Shown here piece after piece: positions 33,967 through 42,552 of a stretch of 64,000 nucleotides of DNA (position 1 is the stretch's first letter; each line of letters opens with the position of its first letter). Under the pieces are notes generated by a model. That model did not search any database, was not told where the DNA came from, and was given only the letters and a program-made list of their open reading frames with translations. The position numbers and the translations under genes were made by a program. The stretch lies in contig NZ_SUMF01000001.1 of assembly GCF_005048205.1 (NCBI RefSeq), forward strand, positions 493,001 through 557,000. Direction: 5' to 3'. The stretch is from Chitiniphilus eburneus (GTDB lineage Bacteria > Pseudomonadota > Gammaproteobacteria > Burkholderiales > Chitinibacteraceae).

Positions 33967-36069
33967 ATGCTCCCCCCTCTCCGTCAGGACCTCACCCTCC
34001 ACCCCGGCCCCGCCGACCATACCGGCGCGCCGACCTGGACCCTGCACGACCCGGCCGCCAACCGCTTCTACCAACTCACCTGGCCCGCGTTCGAACTGCT
34101 GTCGCGCTGGCGGCTGGGCGAGCGTGACGCCATCCTCGATGCCGTGGCGCAGGAAACCACCCTGCGGGTCACCGCCGACGACTTCGATGCGCTGTACCTG
34201 CTGTTGACCCGCCACCACCTGCTGATCGCCTGGCGCGCCGACGACAGCGCGCGGCTCGGCCAGGCGGCCGCGGCGCAGCGCATGTCCAAGGCCATGTGGC
34301 TGCTCAAGCACTACCTGTTCTTCCGCCTGCCGCTGCTACGGCCGATGCCGCTGCTGCGCCGCCTGGCGCCTTACACCCGCTGGGCGTATACCCCAGCGTT
34401 CTGGTGGAGCGTGGCCGGCGTGGCGCTGCTGGGGCTGTACCTGGTGTCGAGGCGATGGGATGAGTTCACCCATACCTTCTCCGCCTACGCCGGACTGCAA
34501 GGGCTGTTGGGAGTGGGTATCGCACTCAGTTGCGCCAAGGTGCTGCACGAGTTCGGCCACGCGCTCACCGCCTATCGCTACGGCTGCCGCGTGCCGACCA
34601 TGGGCGTGGCGTTCCTGGTGATGTGGCCTGTGTTGTACACCGACACCAACGAGGCATGGAAACTGATGCTGCGTGACCAGCGCCTGAAGATCGGCGCCGC
34701 CGGCATGGCGGCCGAGCTGGCATTGGCGGCGGCCGCCACGCTGGCGTGGAACTTCCTGCCCGACGGCCCGCTGCGCGGCGGCGTGTTCCTGCTGGCCACC
34801 AGCGCCTGGCTGCTGACGCTGGCGATCAACGCCAGCCCATTCATGCGCTTCGACGGCTACTTCCTGCTATCCGACTGGCTGAACCTGCCCAACCTGCACG
34901 ACCGAGCCTTCGCCCAGGGACGCTGGTGGCTGCGCGAGGCACTGTTCGGCCTGGGCGAGCCGCCACCGGAGCCATTCGCACCCGGCCGCCGCCGCTTCCT
35001 GATCGCCTTTGCCTTCGCCACCTGGCTGTACCGGCTGGTGCTGTTCTTCGGCATCGCGCTGACCGTCTACCACCTGTTCTTCAAGGCGCTGGGCCTGCTG
35101 CTGATGGCGATCGAACTCGGCTGGTTCATCGTGATGCCGGTGCTGCGCGAACTGACGGCATGGTGGCGCCAGCGCGACGTCATCGGCTGGAACCGCGCCA
35201 CCCGGCGCAGCGCCTTGCTACTGCTGGCGCTGCTGATCGTGCTGCTGGTGCCCTGGCGCGGCGAAGTGCGCGCTCCGGCGATGCTGGGCGCGGCACAGAG
35301 CCAGGCGCTATACGCGGTAGAGGCCGCCAAGGTGCGCGGTGGCGCCGCACGGGAAGGCCAGCGGGTGCAGGCAGGTGAGTTGCTGGCGCAGCTCGATTCG
35401 CCCGAACTGGATTTCCGCCTGCACGCCGCCCAGGCGCATGAACAGCAGATGCGCTGGGAAGTGGAGCAGCAGCCTTTCGCCAGCAAGTTGCGGGAGGAAG
35501 GCGACGTGCTACGCCGCCGCTGGGCCGCCGCGCGCGAGGAAGTGGCGGGGTTGCAGGCGCAGATCCAGCGCTTGCAGGTACGGGCACCGTTCGCCGGGCG
35601 CGTGGTCGAGTCCAATCCGTTCGTGGTCGAAGGCGCCTGGCTGGCACGCGGCGAAAAGCTGTACCAGGTACTGGGCGACGGCGGCGAGCTGAAGGCCGAA
35701 GCCTTCGTCGGCGAGAAGGACCATGCGGCACTGGCAGCAGCGCGGGGCGGCGTGTTCATCGCCGACCAGCCGGAATTCGGCGCATTGCGTTGCCGTCGTG
35801 CCCTGGCCGACGAAGTGAACATTGGCGCGCTCAACCAGCAGCCGGCGTTGGCCAGTGTGCACGGCGGCCGGGTGCCGGTGCTGCGCACCGCGCGCCATGA
35901 CCTGGTTCCTGTCGAGACCACCTACCGGGTACGACTATCGCAATGCGACAAGCGCCTGCTGACCAGCGAACTACCCGGCGTGGTGCTGCTGCAACGGCAG
36001 CGCCACAGCCTGGCCGGCGACGCCTGGACCACGCTGCTGGGGCTGTTCCAGCGGGAACGTGGGTTGTAA
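33967..36069 (+). CDS. M50 site-2 metalloprotease fused to HlyD domain, with PqqD/RRE-like N-terminus
   Basis: A 700-residue inner-membrane protein. Residues 15-90 (TWTLHDPAANRFYQLTWPAF ... RDAILDAVAQET ... LYLLLTRHHLL) resemble PqqD/RiPP-recognition winged helices. Residues 145-400 hold about eight membrane helices. The zinc motif HEFGH is at 194-198, and NASPFMRFDG at 288-297 gives the third ligand aspartate, as in M50 proteases. Residues 430-690 are an HlyD-type adaptor (VRAPFAGRVVESNPFVVEGA) with an alpha-hairpin at 455-535. The zinc site is intact, so it could cut in the membrane. With no ABC ATPase nearby, it is the likely inner-membrane partner of the TolC/adaptor set and may recognise or cleave the giant protein's N-terminus. 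Confidence 0.9.
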   Translation: MLPPLRQDLTLHPGPADHTGAPTWTLHDPAANRFYQLTWPAFELLSRWRLGERDAILDAVAQETTLRVTADDFDALYLLLTRHHLLIAWRADDSARLGQAAAAQRMSKAMWLLKHYLFFRLPLLRPMPLLRRLAPYTRWAYTPAFWWSVAGVALLGLYLVSRRWDEFTHTFSAYAGLQGLLGVGIALSCAKVLHEFGHALTAYRYGCRVPTMGVAFLVMWPVLYTDTNEAWKLMLRDQRLKIGAAGMAAELALAAAATLAWNFLPDGPLRGGVFLLATSAWLLTLAINASPFMRFDGYFLLSDWLNLPNLHDRAFAQGRWWLREALFGLGEPPPEPFAPGRRRFLIAFAFATWLYRLVLFFGIALTVYHLFFKALGLLLMAIELGWFIVMPVLRELTAWWRQRDVIGWNRATRRSALLLLALLIVLLVPWRGEVRAPAMLGAAQSQALYAVEAAKVRGGAAREGQRVQAGELLAQLDSPELDFRLHAAQAHEQQMRWEVEQQPFASKLREEGDVLRRRWAAAREEVAGLQAQIQRLQVRAPFAGRVVESNPFVVEGAWLARGEKLYQVLGDGGELKAEAFVGEKDHAALAAARGGVFIADQPEFGALRCRRALADEVNIGALNQQPALASVHGGRVPVLRTARHDLVPVETTYRVRLSQCDKRLLTSELPGVVLLQRQRHSLAGDAWTTLLGLFQRERGL

Positions 36070-36280
36070 ACCCTTGAAACCCCACATCTTGGAACCAAGA
36101 GGGCACAGAGGCTCACAGAGAAAACCAAAGGAAAAGGAACGGTAGGAAGAAACAACCAAAGCGCGCCATCTGTTGAATAGATCCGCTCCCACTTGCACCT
36201 GCCTGCCTTCTCTCCTTCGCTGGTTTTCTCCGTGGAACTCCGTGTTCTCTGCGTTTCAAGATGTGGGGTTTCGAGGTTTT
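36068..36280. repeat. Dispersed CACGGAG-type repeat, copy 3
   Basis: A 213-bp element in the 339-bp gap 36070-36408. The outer ends AACCCTTGAAACCCCACATC and GATGTGGGGTTTCGAGGTTT are complementary. Inside them GGCACAGAGGCTCACAGAG and CTCCGTGTTCTCTGCG pair less well. Related to 11510-11655 and 20290-20430; it marks the right edge of the export cluster. Confidence 0.75.
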
Positions 36281-36408
36281 AGCTGTTGCCCTCCCTAATA
36301 TCGCCCCCACCACAGCAGGTGCGCACTATGTTTCAGGCAGGACAAGTCGATGCGTCGCCGGACGAGGCTGGCATCGCTTCATCGGGTACTGGAACAAGGA
36401 GATCGGTC

Positions 36409-36849
36409 ATGGATAGCAGCGAAGCAAGGCAACGCGCGCTGGTGCTGGTGGACAAGCCCTCGATCGTCATGATGCTGGGCACCGTCGATGCGCAGGGCGC
36501 GCCGGAGATCAAGGCGATGGTGAAGATGCGCAACGATGGTCTGCGCCGCTATTGGTTCTGTAGCAACACCTCGACTCGCCGCGCCGAAGTGCTGAAGCAC
36601 AACGGCCGCTCCTGCCTCTATGCCTACGAGTACGCCCCCGACGCCGAGCCGCTGGTGTGCCGTGGTGTGATGCTGGCGGGGACGGCCGAGCTGTCGTGGG
36701 ACGACGATCTGCGGCGCTCGCTCTGGCAGGACTTCATGACGCTGTATTACCCGCAAGGCCCGCTCGACCCCGACTTCGTCGTCGTCCAGTTCACGGCGGA
36801 GCGCGGAAACTACTACGAAGGCCTGGAGAACGCGGATTTCACGGTCTGA
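36409..36849 (+). CDS. Pyridoxamine 5'-phosphate oxidase-fold (general stress) protein
   Basis: A 146-residue split-barrel flavin-binding protein of the general-stress-26 / pyridoxamine 5'-phosphate oxidase superfamily (IVMMLGTVDAQGAPEIKAMV, then RYWFCSNTSTRRAEVLKHNG, RGVMLAGTAELSWDDDLRRS and FVVVQFTAERGNYYEGLENA). Members bind FMN, F420 or heme; the cofactor and substrate are unknown here. ATG 36409 follows AAGGAG at 7 bp; in-frame sequence upstream from 36328 is unlikely to be translated. It is a single gene converging with the two-component operon. Confidence 0.88.
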   Translation: MDSSEARQRALVLVDKPSIVMMLGTVDAQGAPEIKAMVKMRNDGLRRYWFCSNTSTRRAEVLKHNGRSCLYAYEYAPDAEPLVCRGVMLAGTAELSWDDDLRRSLWQDFMTLYYPQGPLDPDFVVVQFTAERGNYYEGLENADFTV

Positions 36850-36981
36850 CCGTGCCAATGCATATGGAAATGTGAAATGACGTCGAGGTGGGCGGTACTT
36901 CTACCCTGACCGGCAATCAGGCTGTCTCTCCAGGCGCTTGCCCTCAAAGAACCTCGTTTCACTTTCACGTTTCCTACGCAT

Positions 36982-37632
36982 TCACCCGATCATCCCGCCT
37001 TCCTTGGCAAGCTGGAACAGCACCACATCGTTCGGAGCACCCAGCTTTTCCATGGCCGATTTCTTCTGTTGGCTGATCGTTTTCACGCTGCGGTGTACCT
37101 GCTGGGCGATGGTGGTCACGCTCATGCCGGTGAGGTAGAGGCGGATCACTTCGGATTCGCGCGGGCTCAGGGCGCTCCACTGGCTGGGGACATTGCGGTT
37201 GCCCTGGCTGAGCCGGGCGCTGCGGATGCCGCTGCTCAGGTAGGTGTCGCCGCGCGCGGCTTGCAGGATCGCCTCGATCACCTCTTCCAGCGGATCGTGC
37301 TTGTTCAGCACCGCCGAGGCTCCGGCTTCGATCATCTGGTCGACGAAGGCCAGGTTGTCCAGCATGGTCAGCACCACGATGTGCTGGTCTTCGGTCATGG
37401 TACGGCGCAAGCGCCGGATCAGCGACAGCCCGTCGGTCAGCGTGGGGTCGGGCATGTAGAAGTCGGTGATCACCACGTCGAACGGCAGGACCGACACCAG
37501 CCGCAGCAGGTCGCCCACACCGCCCGCCTCGCCCACGACGACCATGTCCAGTCGATTCACCAGCATTTGCGACAGGCCCATCCGCACGACCGGATGGTCA
37601 TCGGCCAGAATCACCTGAATCTTGCTTTGCAT
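36982..37632 (-). CDS. LuxR/NarL-family response regulator (BvgA/RcsB-like)
   Basis: A 216-residue regulator. The receiver domain (1-125) has the phosphorylation aspartate at 57 (DVVITDFYMPD) and acidic ADDHP near the start. The C-terminal LuxR-type helix-turn-helix (about 150-210: SALSPRESEVIRLYLTGMSV, TTIAQQVHRSVKTISQQKKS) is very close in pattern to RcsB and BvgA. Its start overlaps the end of the hybrid kinase by 35 bp, so the kinase-regulator pair is co-translated and the kinase is the obvious partner. The kinase's Hpt domain should pass phosphate to Asp57. Targets are unknown. Confidence 0.93.
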   Translation of the reverse strand: MQSKIQVILADDHPVVRMGLSQMLVNRLDMVVVGEAGGVGDLLRLVSVLPFDVVITDFYMPDPTLTDGLSLIRRLRRTMTEDQHIVVLTMLDNLAFVDQMIEAGASAVLNKHDPLEEVIEAILQAARGDTYLSSGIRSARLSQGNRNVPSQWSALSPRESEVIRLYLTGMSVTTIAQQVHRSVKTISQQKKSAMEKLGAPNDVVLFQLAKEGGMIG

Positions 37633-40600
37633 CGTCGTCTCCTGTTTGAGTCAAGGGCCGGACCAGGGCGCGCAGTGCGTCGTAGGCCGGCGTTATCGCC
37701 ATCAATCCCTGTTCGGCCACCTTCGTTTCCAGCGTGGCGCAGGCCTGTACCGCCGCCTCGTGCCCCATCACCGCCAGCGCGCCCTTGAAACCATGCAGCG
37801 CGGCGAGAAACGCCCGGGTGTTTCCCGCTGCCAACGCGGCATCCAGTGTGGCCAGATCGCGACGATAGGCATTCGCTACGGCGGCATTCATCCCGATCGA
37901 CGGTGGCGGTGCCGGCGACAGCGCGACGGGCTCGCCCAGTTCGCGCAGCAGTTCGGCCAGCGTCGCCAACTTCAGCGGTTTGGTCAGCCAGCGGTCGATC
38001 CCGGCGCTCAGCGCGCTTTGCAGCACTTCGTGCTGGACGCTGGCGGTTATCGCCACGATGGTGCGATCGAAGCCCTGGGCGCGCAGGTTCCGCGCCAAGG
38101 TATAGCCATCCATGCCCGGCATTGCCAGGTCGGTGAGTACCAGGTCGCAAGGATGGTCGGCCAGCCAGCGCATCGCGGCCATGCCGTCGCTTTCGCCATG
38201 CGCCGCCTGCCCCAGCAGGCGCAACTGATCGCAAAGCACCTGGCGATTGACCGGATGGTCGTCCACCACCAGCACCTGGCGTCGCGACGGGTTGGGCGTA
38301 GCGGTAACCATCGCAGGCAGTTCAACGCCCGCCAGCACATCGACCAGCGCATCGCGCGCGTAGCGCGACAAAGAAATCGGCCGATGTCCGGTGGGACGCA
38401 GCGGGCCCAGTTGCGTCAGCACGATCGGCCGCTCGGGCGCGTTGGCGGGCGGGTGGGCGTGCACCAGCTCATCGAGCACCAGCGCTTCGCCATCGACCAC
38501 CGCGTCGCCGGGTGCCAGCCAGCGTGCTTCGGCGCCGGTGTGACGTAGCCAGGCGACGAGATCGTCGCCCTGCTCGCGCAGTGCGCAGGCGACGGCGACG
38601 GCGCGGCCAGCCAGGCGGGGTTCCGGCTCCGGCTCCGCCGGGGCATCGCACGGCAGTAGCACCTGGAAACAACTGCCCAGGCCCGGTTCGCTCACCAGTT
38701 CGATCCGGCCCCCCATCAGCGCCACCAGCCGATGGCAGATCGACAGGCCCAGCCCGGTGCCGCCATGGGCACGGGTGCGGCTGCTGTCGGCCTGGACAAA
38801 GGGCTCGAACAGGCGCACCTGATCGTCGCGGGCGATGCCCATGCCGGTATCGATCACCCGCAGCACCAGCCAGGTACCCTGTTCGTCCCGGCGCCATTCG
38901 CCGCTGAGCACCACCTTGCCCTGCCCGGTGAACTTGATCGCATTGCCGACCAGATTGGACAACACCTGCGTCAGCCGGATGCGGTCCAGCGGCAGGGTAC
39001 GCGGTAACTCGGGAACAGCCAGGCAATAGAGCTGCAACGCACGCGCGGCCGCCTGCGACGCGAAGTGGCAAGCCACGGTTTCCAGCAAGGACACCGGATC
39101 GGCCGGTTCGGGATGCAGCACCAGCTCGCCAGCTTCGATCTTGCTGAAGTCGAGTACGTCATCGATCACGGCCAATAGCGATTGCGACGCACCATTGATC
39201 TGGTTCAGCCGCTCGCGCTGGCCGGCGCTGAGCTGGCCGGCCCCCATCAGTTCCAGCCCGCCGAGCATGGCATGCAGCGGGGTACGGATCTCATGGCTCA
39301 TGGTGGCCAGGAAGCGGCTCTTGGCCTCGTTGGCCTCATCAGCGGCGCGCTTGGCCTGGGCCAGCGCCGCCTCCACCGCCTTCTGCTGGGCGAGATCGCC
39401 CATGCCGCAGAGCAGTACCGGCTCGCCACGATAGAAGGCGCGCGCGAAGCGCACCAGCAGCGTGTGCCCTGCCACCGCCACTTCGTGCGAGGCCTCCGTC
39501 GATTCCGCTGCGCCGATGCGCTGTTCCAGCCTCCACAGCACTTGCGTCGCCGGCGGGCCAGCCACGCCGGGCTCGGTCAGCAACTCGACCGCGTACTCGT
39601 TCTGCATGACCAGGGAACCATCCGCGACACGCATCACCAGCAATCCCACCGGTGCCGCATGCAGCACCGAGCGATTGAAAGCCTCGCTTTCGGCAATGCG
39701 CTCGGCCTGCTGCGCCGCTGGTACCAGCGCCCGCCGCCACACGCGCAGGGAGGTCCAGATGGTCAGGCAGACCAGCATCAGGTACAGCGCCACGGAAAAC
39801 GCCAGTTGCCAGGCGTAGGCGGCAAACAACGGCCCCAGCCGGTAGCCATGCAGCGCGCGCCAGCCCGAGACATTGTCCTGGTGGCTGATCAGCAACAGAC
39901 CATGCGTCACGCGGAAATCGATCAGAGCCTTGAGCAGCGTGTCATGGATGGCGCCGGGGCCGAACTCCGGCAGCAGCCCGACCATGTTCGGATCACTGTG
40001 CAGGGATTCGCCACTGGCAGTGAACATGGCCAAATCGCCGGTCCGGTGTTTGAACCGTTGCAGATCCTCCGGGCGATCGGTGCGCACGCGCACCATCAGA
40101 TAGCCCTGCGTGCGGGGCAATGGCATGTAGCAGACGATGCCCAGTTGCCTGTCGGGCACCTTGCCGGTCATCGGCCGCCAGCGCGGACGCGCCGAACGCA
40201 ACGATGCGTCCTGCACCGACTCGAGCAAGGTGGTGATGACCGACGTGGTGGGCAAGGCCAGCAAGGTATCTTCCGGCGACATCGCGACGGCCAGGCCACC
40301 GTCGGCAGCAACGAAGTAGGTCGTGACACCGTCCGGCATGTGTCCCCAGTACTCCCCCTGAAACAACGCCAGCATCAGCGCGTCGTCCAGTTGCGACTCG
40401 TTCACCTGGCGCGAGGTGCCGGGCGTGAGCAGCAGGAAAGGTGTGGCCCAACGGAAGTCCAAGACCTCGACCCGCTGCGGTCCCGGCTGTTGCAGTTGCG
40501 CCACCAGGTTCTGATGGCGGTGGGGGCCGACCTGATAGCGATCGTCTGCACGCTCCACCAGCGCCGCACTCTGCGTCAGGAAGTACTCCACCCGTTCGCG

Positions 40601-40831
40601 CTGCTCCATGATCGAGTTGAAATGCGTCACGCTGTTCACCGCCAGCCGCCACACCGCCTGGTTGGCCAGCACCGACAGCATCACCGCCAGTGCAACGGTA
40701 TAGAGCAACAGTGCCAGGCCGGTCAGCCCCCACAGCATTTCACGCGTCCAGCCGAGCGGCCGCGGCAGCGATGCGGGAGATGGCGTGGATTCGACCAAGC
40801 TGGGCACCTGAACAGGACGTGGACGTCGCAA
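37598..40831 (-). CDS. Hybrid sensor histidine kinase (HisKA-HATPase-REC-Hpt)
   Basis: A 1077-residue inner-membrane phosphorelay kinase. TM1 is about 34-56, then a large periplasmic sensor (57-338), TM2 340-360 and a PAS-like region 380-480. HisKA follows, with H513 in TMSHEIRTPLH. The HATPase at 620-727 has NLVGNAIKFTG, DTGMGIARDD and GGTGLGLSI. A degenerate segment at 740-830 may be a vestigial receiver. The true receiver (852-965) has D901 (LVLTDLAMPGMDG). The Hpt domain has H1013 (AALHGFKGALAVMG). The order matches BvgS/EvgS/RcsC-type proteins. The periplasmic part is not a Venus-flytrap type that I recognise, so the signal is unknown. Confidence 0.93.
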   Translation of the reverse strand: MRRPRPVQVPSLVESTPSPASLPRPLGWTREMLWGLTGLALLLYTVALAVMLSVLANQAVWRLAVNSVTHFNSIMEQRERVEYFLTQSAALVERADDRYQVGPHRHQNLVAQLQQPGPQRVEVLDFRWATPFLLLTPGTSRQVNESQLDDALMLALFQGEYWGHMPDGVTTYFVAADGGLAVAMSPEDTLLALPTTSVITTLLESVQDASLRSARPRWRPMTGKVPDRQLGIVCYMPLPRTQGYLMVRVRTDRPEDLQRFKHRTGDLAMFTASGESLHSDPNMVGLLPEFGPGAIHDTLLKALIDFRVTHGLLLISHQDNVSGWRALHGYRLGPLFAAYAWQLAFSVALYLMLVCLTIWTSLRVWRRALVPAAQQAERIAESEAFNRSVLHAAPVGLLVMRVADGSLVMQNEYAVELLTEPGVAGPPATQVLWRLEQRIGAAESTEASHEVAVAGHTLLVRFARAFYRGEPVLLCGMGDLAQQKAVEAALAQAKRAADEANEAKSRFLATMSHEIRTPLHAMLGGLELMGAGQLSAGQRERLNQINGASQSLLAVIDDVLDFSKIEAGELVLHPEPADPVSLLETVACHFASQAAARALQLYCLAVPELPRTLPLDRIRLTQVLSNLVGNAIKFTGQGKVVLSGEWRRDEQGTWLVLRVIDTGMGIARDDQVRLFEPFVQADSSRTRAHGGTGLGLSICHRLVALMGGRIELVSEPGLGSCFQVLLPCDAPAEPEPEPRLAGRAVAVACALREQGDDLVAWLRHTGAEARWLAPGDAVVDGEALVLDELVHAHPPANAPERPIVLTQLGPLRPTGHRPISLSRYARDALVDVLAGVELPAMVTATPNPSRRQVLVVDDHPVNRQVLCDQLRLLGQAAHGESDGMAAMRWLADHPCDLVLTDLAMPGMDGYTLARNLRAQGFDRTIVAITASVQHEVLQSALSAGIDRWLTKPLKLATLAELLRELGEPVALSPAPPPSIGMNAAVANAYRRDLATLDAALAAGNTRAFLAALHGFKGALAVMGHEAAVQACATLETKVAEQGLMAITPAYDALRALVRPLTQTGDDDAKQDSGDSGR

Positions 40832-41010
40832 CGCGCGCAGCGATATAACTACTGGTTGTCGTTGTGACGTTTCAGCATAATGCGCCGCGCGCCGGATGCG
40901 AGCCTGATCGACAAATCAGATGGATGACGCGGCATCGGTTTGTCCCAACGCAAGATCGCGGCAAGGCAGGCACCAGGGCAGGCGGCTACCCCGGGCCGGT
41001 GTGGCGATGT

Positions 41011-42552
41011 TCAGTCTTCGGTGTATTCGAACAGGTCGTAGCCCATCTGCTGCTCGACCAGCTTGGCGGCGCGCACCGTGCGCGGGCCGGATTCGGCCAG
41101 CAGCGACAGCTCGCGCAGTGGCGCGTAGTGGCCCTTGATGGTGGCAATCATCGGCGGCTGCCGCAGCGTGGTGATCTCGGGCAACAGTAGCGCCGGCTCG
41201 TATTGCGCATCGACGAGGCCGACCGCCGGGCGCAGCAGCACCACCTCGGCGCGCGCGGCCAGGATCTGCAAGCCCATTTCGATCGCGCCATCCTCGCATT
41301 GCTGCAACCAGCGGATCGACGCCACCATCCAGGCACCGTCGCCCTCCGGCCGCAATCCCACCATGTCGCCGGCGTGCAGGCGGCCCGGTGTGGCTTCGCG
41401 CGTGGTGACGGCATAGCCGCCGGGGCTTTCGTTGATCACGCGCCAACTGGCGCCCTGCGGCATGCCCTCCAGGCCGGCATTGGCGAAATGGCCGTTGCCG
41501 AACGGTGGCAAGCCGTGGCGCTGGCTTTGCGCGGCCGCGCGCAGGCCGTGGCACAGTTCGACGGTGGCATCGTTGCGGATGCGCTGGAACACGCGCTTGG
41601 GCGCAATGCTCCACTGCTTGATCAGGCGCCGCACGGTATCCATCCACAACAGCAACTTGACGCGATCCCCCGCAGTGGGCGCCTTGGCCTCCAGTCCCGC
41701 CAGCACGCGGTGCAGCTTCTTGCCCAGGTCGATGGTATCGACCAGCATCGCCGTGCCCTGGTAATCGTCCACTGCGCGGTTGCCGATGTAGTGCGGCGCT
41801 TCGTCGGCATCCAGCCGCACCAGGAAGAACCCGGCCGCCATCGCCTGTTGCTGTACCACCGGCTGGAAATGCGCGTAATGGCCGTAGTTATCCACCACAT
41901 CGATCACCCGCGCCTGTTCCGCCGGGGCGAAGCGTAGCGGATCGGCCAGCGACAGCAGCAGCAGGCGTTTGTAATAGATGCTGGTGGTGGGGCCGTCGGG
42001 CTCGCCGCGTGTCTCGTCCAGGTAGCGGTGTTCCACGCCGAAGCGGAACAGGCTGTGCACTTCCAGCCAGACGCCTTCCGGCATCGCCATCGAAACCCGG
42101 CAGCAGATCTGGTACAGCCGATAGTAGATGGCGATGATCTGGTGGACCAGTTGCGGCGCCAGCTTGTTGCCACCGAATACGAAGCGCTTTTCCAGACGCT
42201 CGATCAAGGCTACCTTGTAGCCATCCGCCAGTTCCTGCCACAGGCTACGCGCCAGCAACGCGGCCTGCCGCGCCTTGTCGCGCAGCGGCAGCCCCTGCGA
42301 CAGGTAGATTTCCTCGAAGCCACCGGCCAGCAGCGCCAGCGCGCTCTGGTATTCGTCCAGCAGCTTGATGCGTTCCTCCGGATCGACCTCCACCCGGTTG
42401 CAACTGGCCAGCGCATCCAGGATCTGTCGTCCCGCATCCAGCGGATGATGGTTGGGCAGCGCGGCCAGCCAGTCACGCACGGCCTTGGGCCGCAGCTCGA
42501 CGAAATCGGCCAGCTTGGCGTCCTTCTCCGGCAACTTAAGCGACAACGGCAT
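41011..42552 (-). CDS. Conserved protein with PilZ-like C-terminal region
   Basis: A 513-residue cytosolic protein. The first 350 residues are helical with no family that I can name (LDEYQSALALLAGGFEEIYL, IYYRLYQICCRVSMAMPEGV). Residues 375-490 contain WRVINESPGGYAVTTREATP and LHAGDMVGLRPEGDGAWMVA, which follow the PilZ pattern (N-x-S-x-x-G, then G-D-x-V-x-L). The N-terminal RxxxR half of a canonical PilZ motif is not clear, so cyclic di-GMP binding is doubtful. The gene start overlaps the bioA stop by 17 bp, so the two form one transcript. Confidence 0.75.
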   Translation of the reverse strand: MPLSLKLPEKDAKLADFVELRPKAVRDWLAALPNHHPLDAGRQILDALASCNRVEVDPEERIKLLDEYQSALALLAGGFEEIYLSQGLPLRDKARQAALLARSLWQELADGYKVALIERLEKRFVFGGNKLAPQLVHQIIAIYYRLYQICCRVSMAMPEGVWLEVHSLFRFGVEHRYLDETRGEPDGPTTSIYYKRLLLLSLADPLRFAPAEQARVIDVVDNYGHYAHFQPVVQQQAMAAGFFLVRLDADEAPHYIGNRAVDDYQGTAMLVDTIDLGKKLHRVLAGLEAKAPTAGDRVKLLLWMDTVRRLIKQWSIAPKRVFQRIRNDATVELCHGLRAAAQSQRHGLPPFGNGHFANAGLEGMPQGASWRVINESPGGYAVTTREATPGRLHAGDMVGLRPEGDGAWMVASIRWLQQCEDGAIEMGLQILAARAEVVLLRPAVGLVDAQYEPALLLPEITTLRQPPMIATIKGHYAPLRELSLLAESGPRTVRAAKLVEQQMGYDLFEYTED

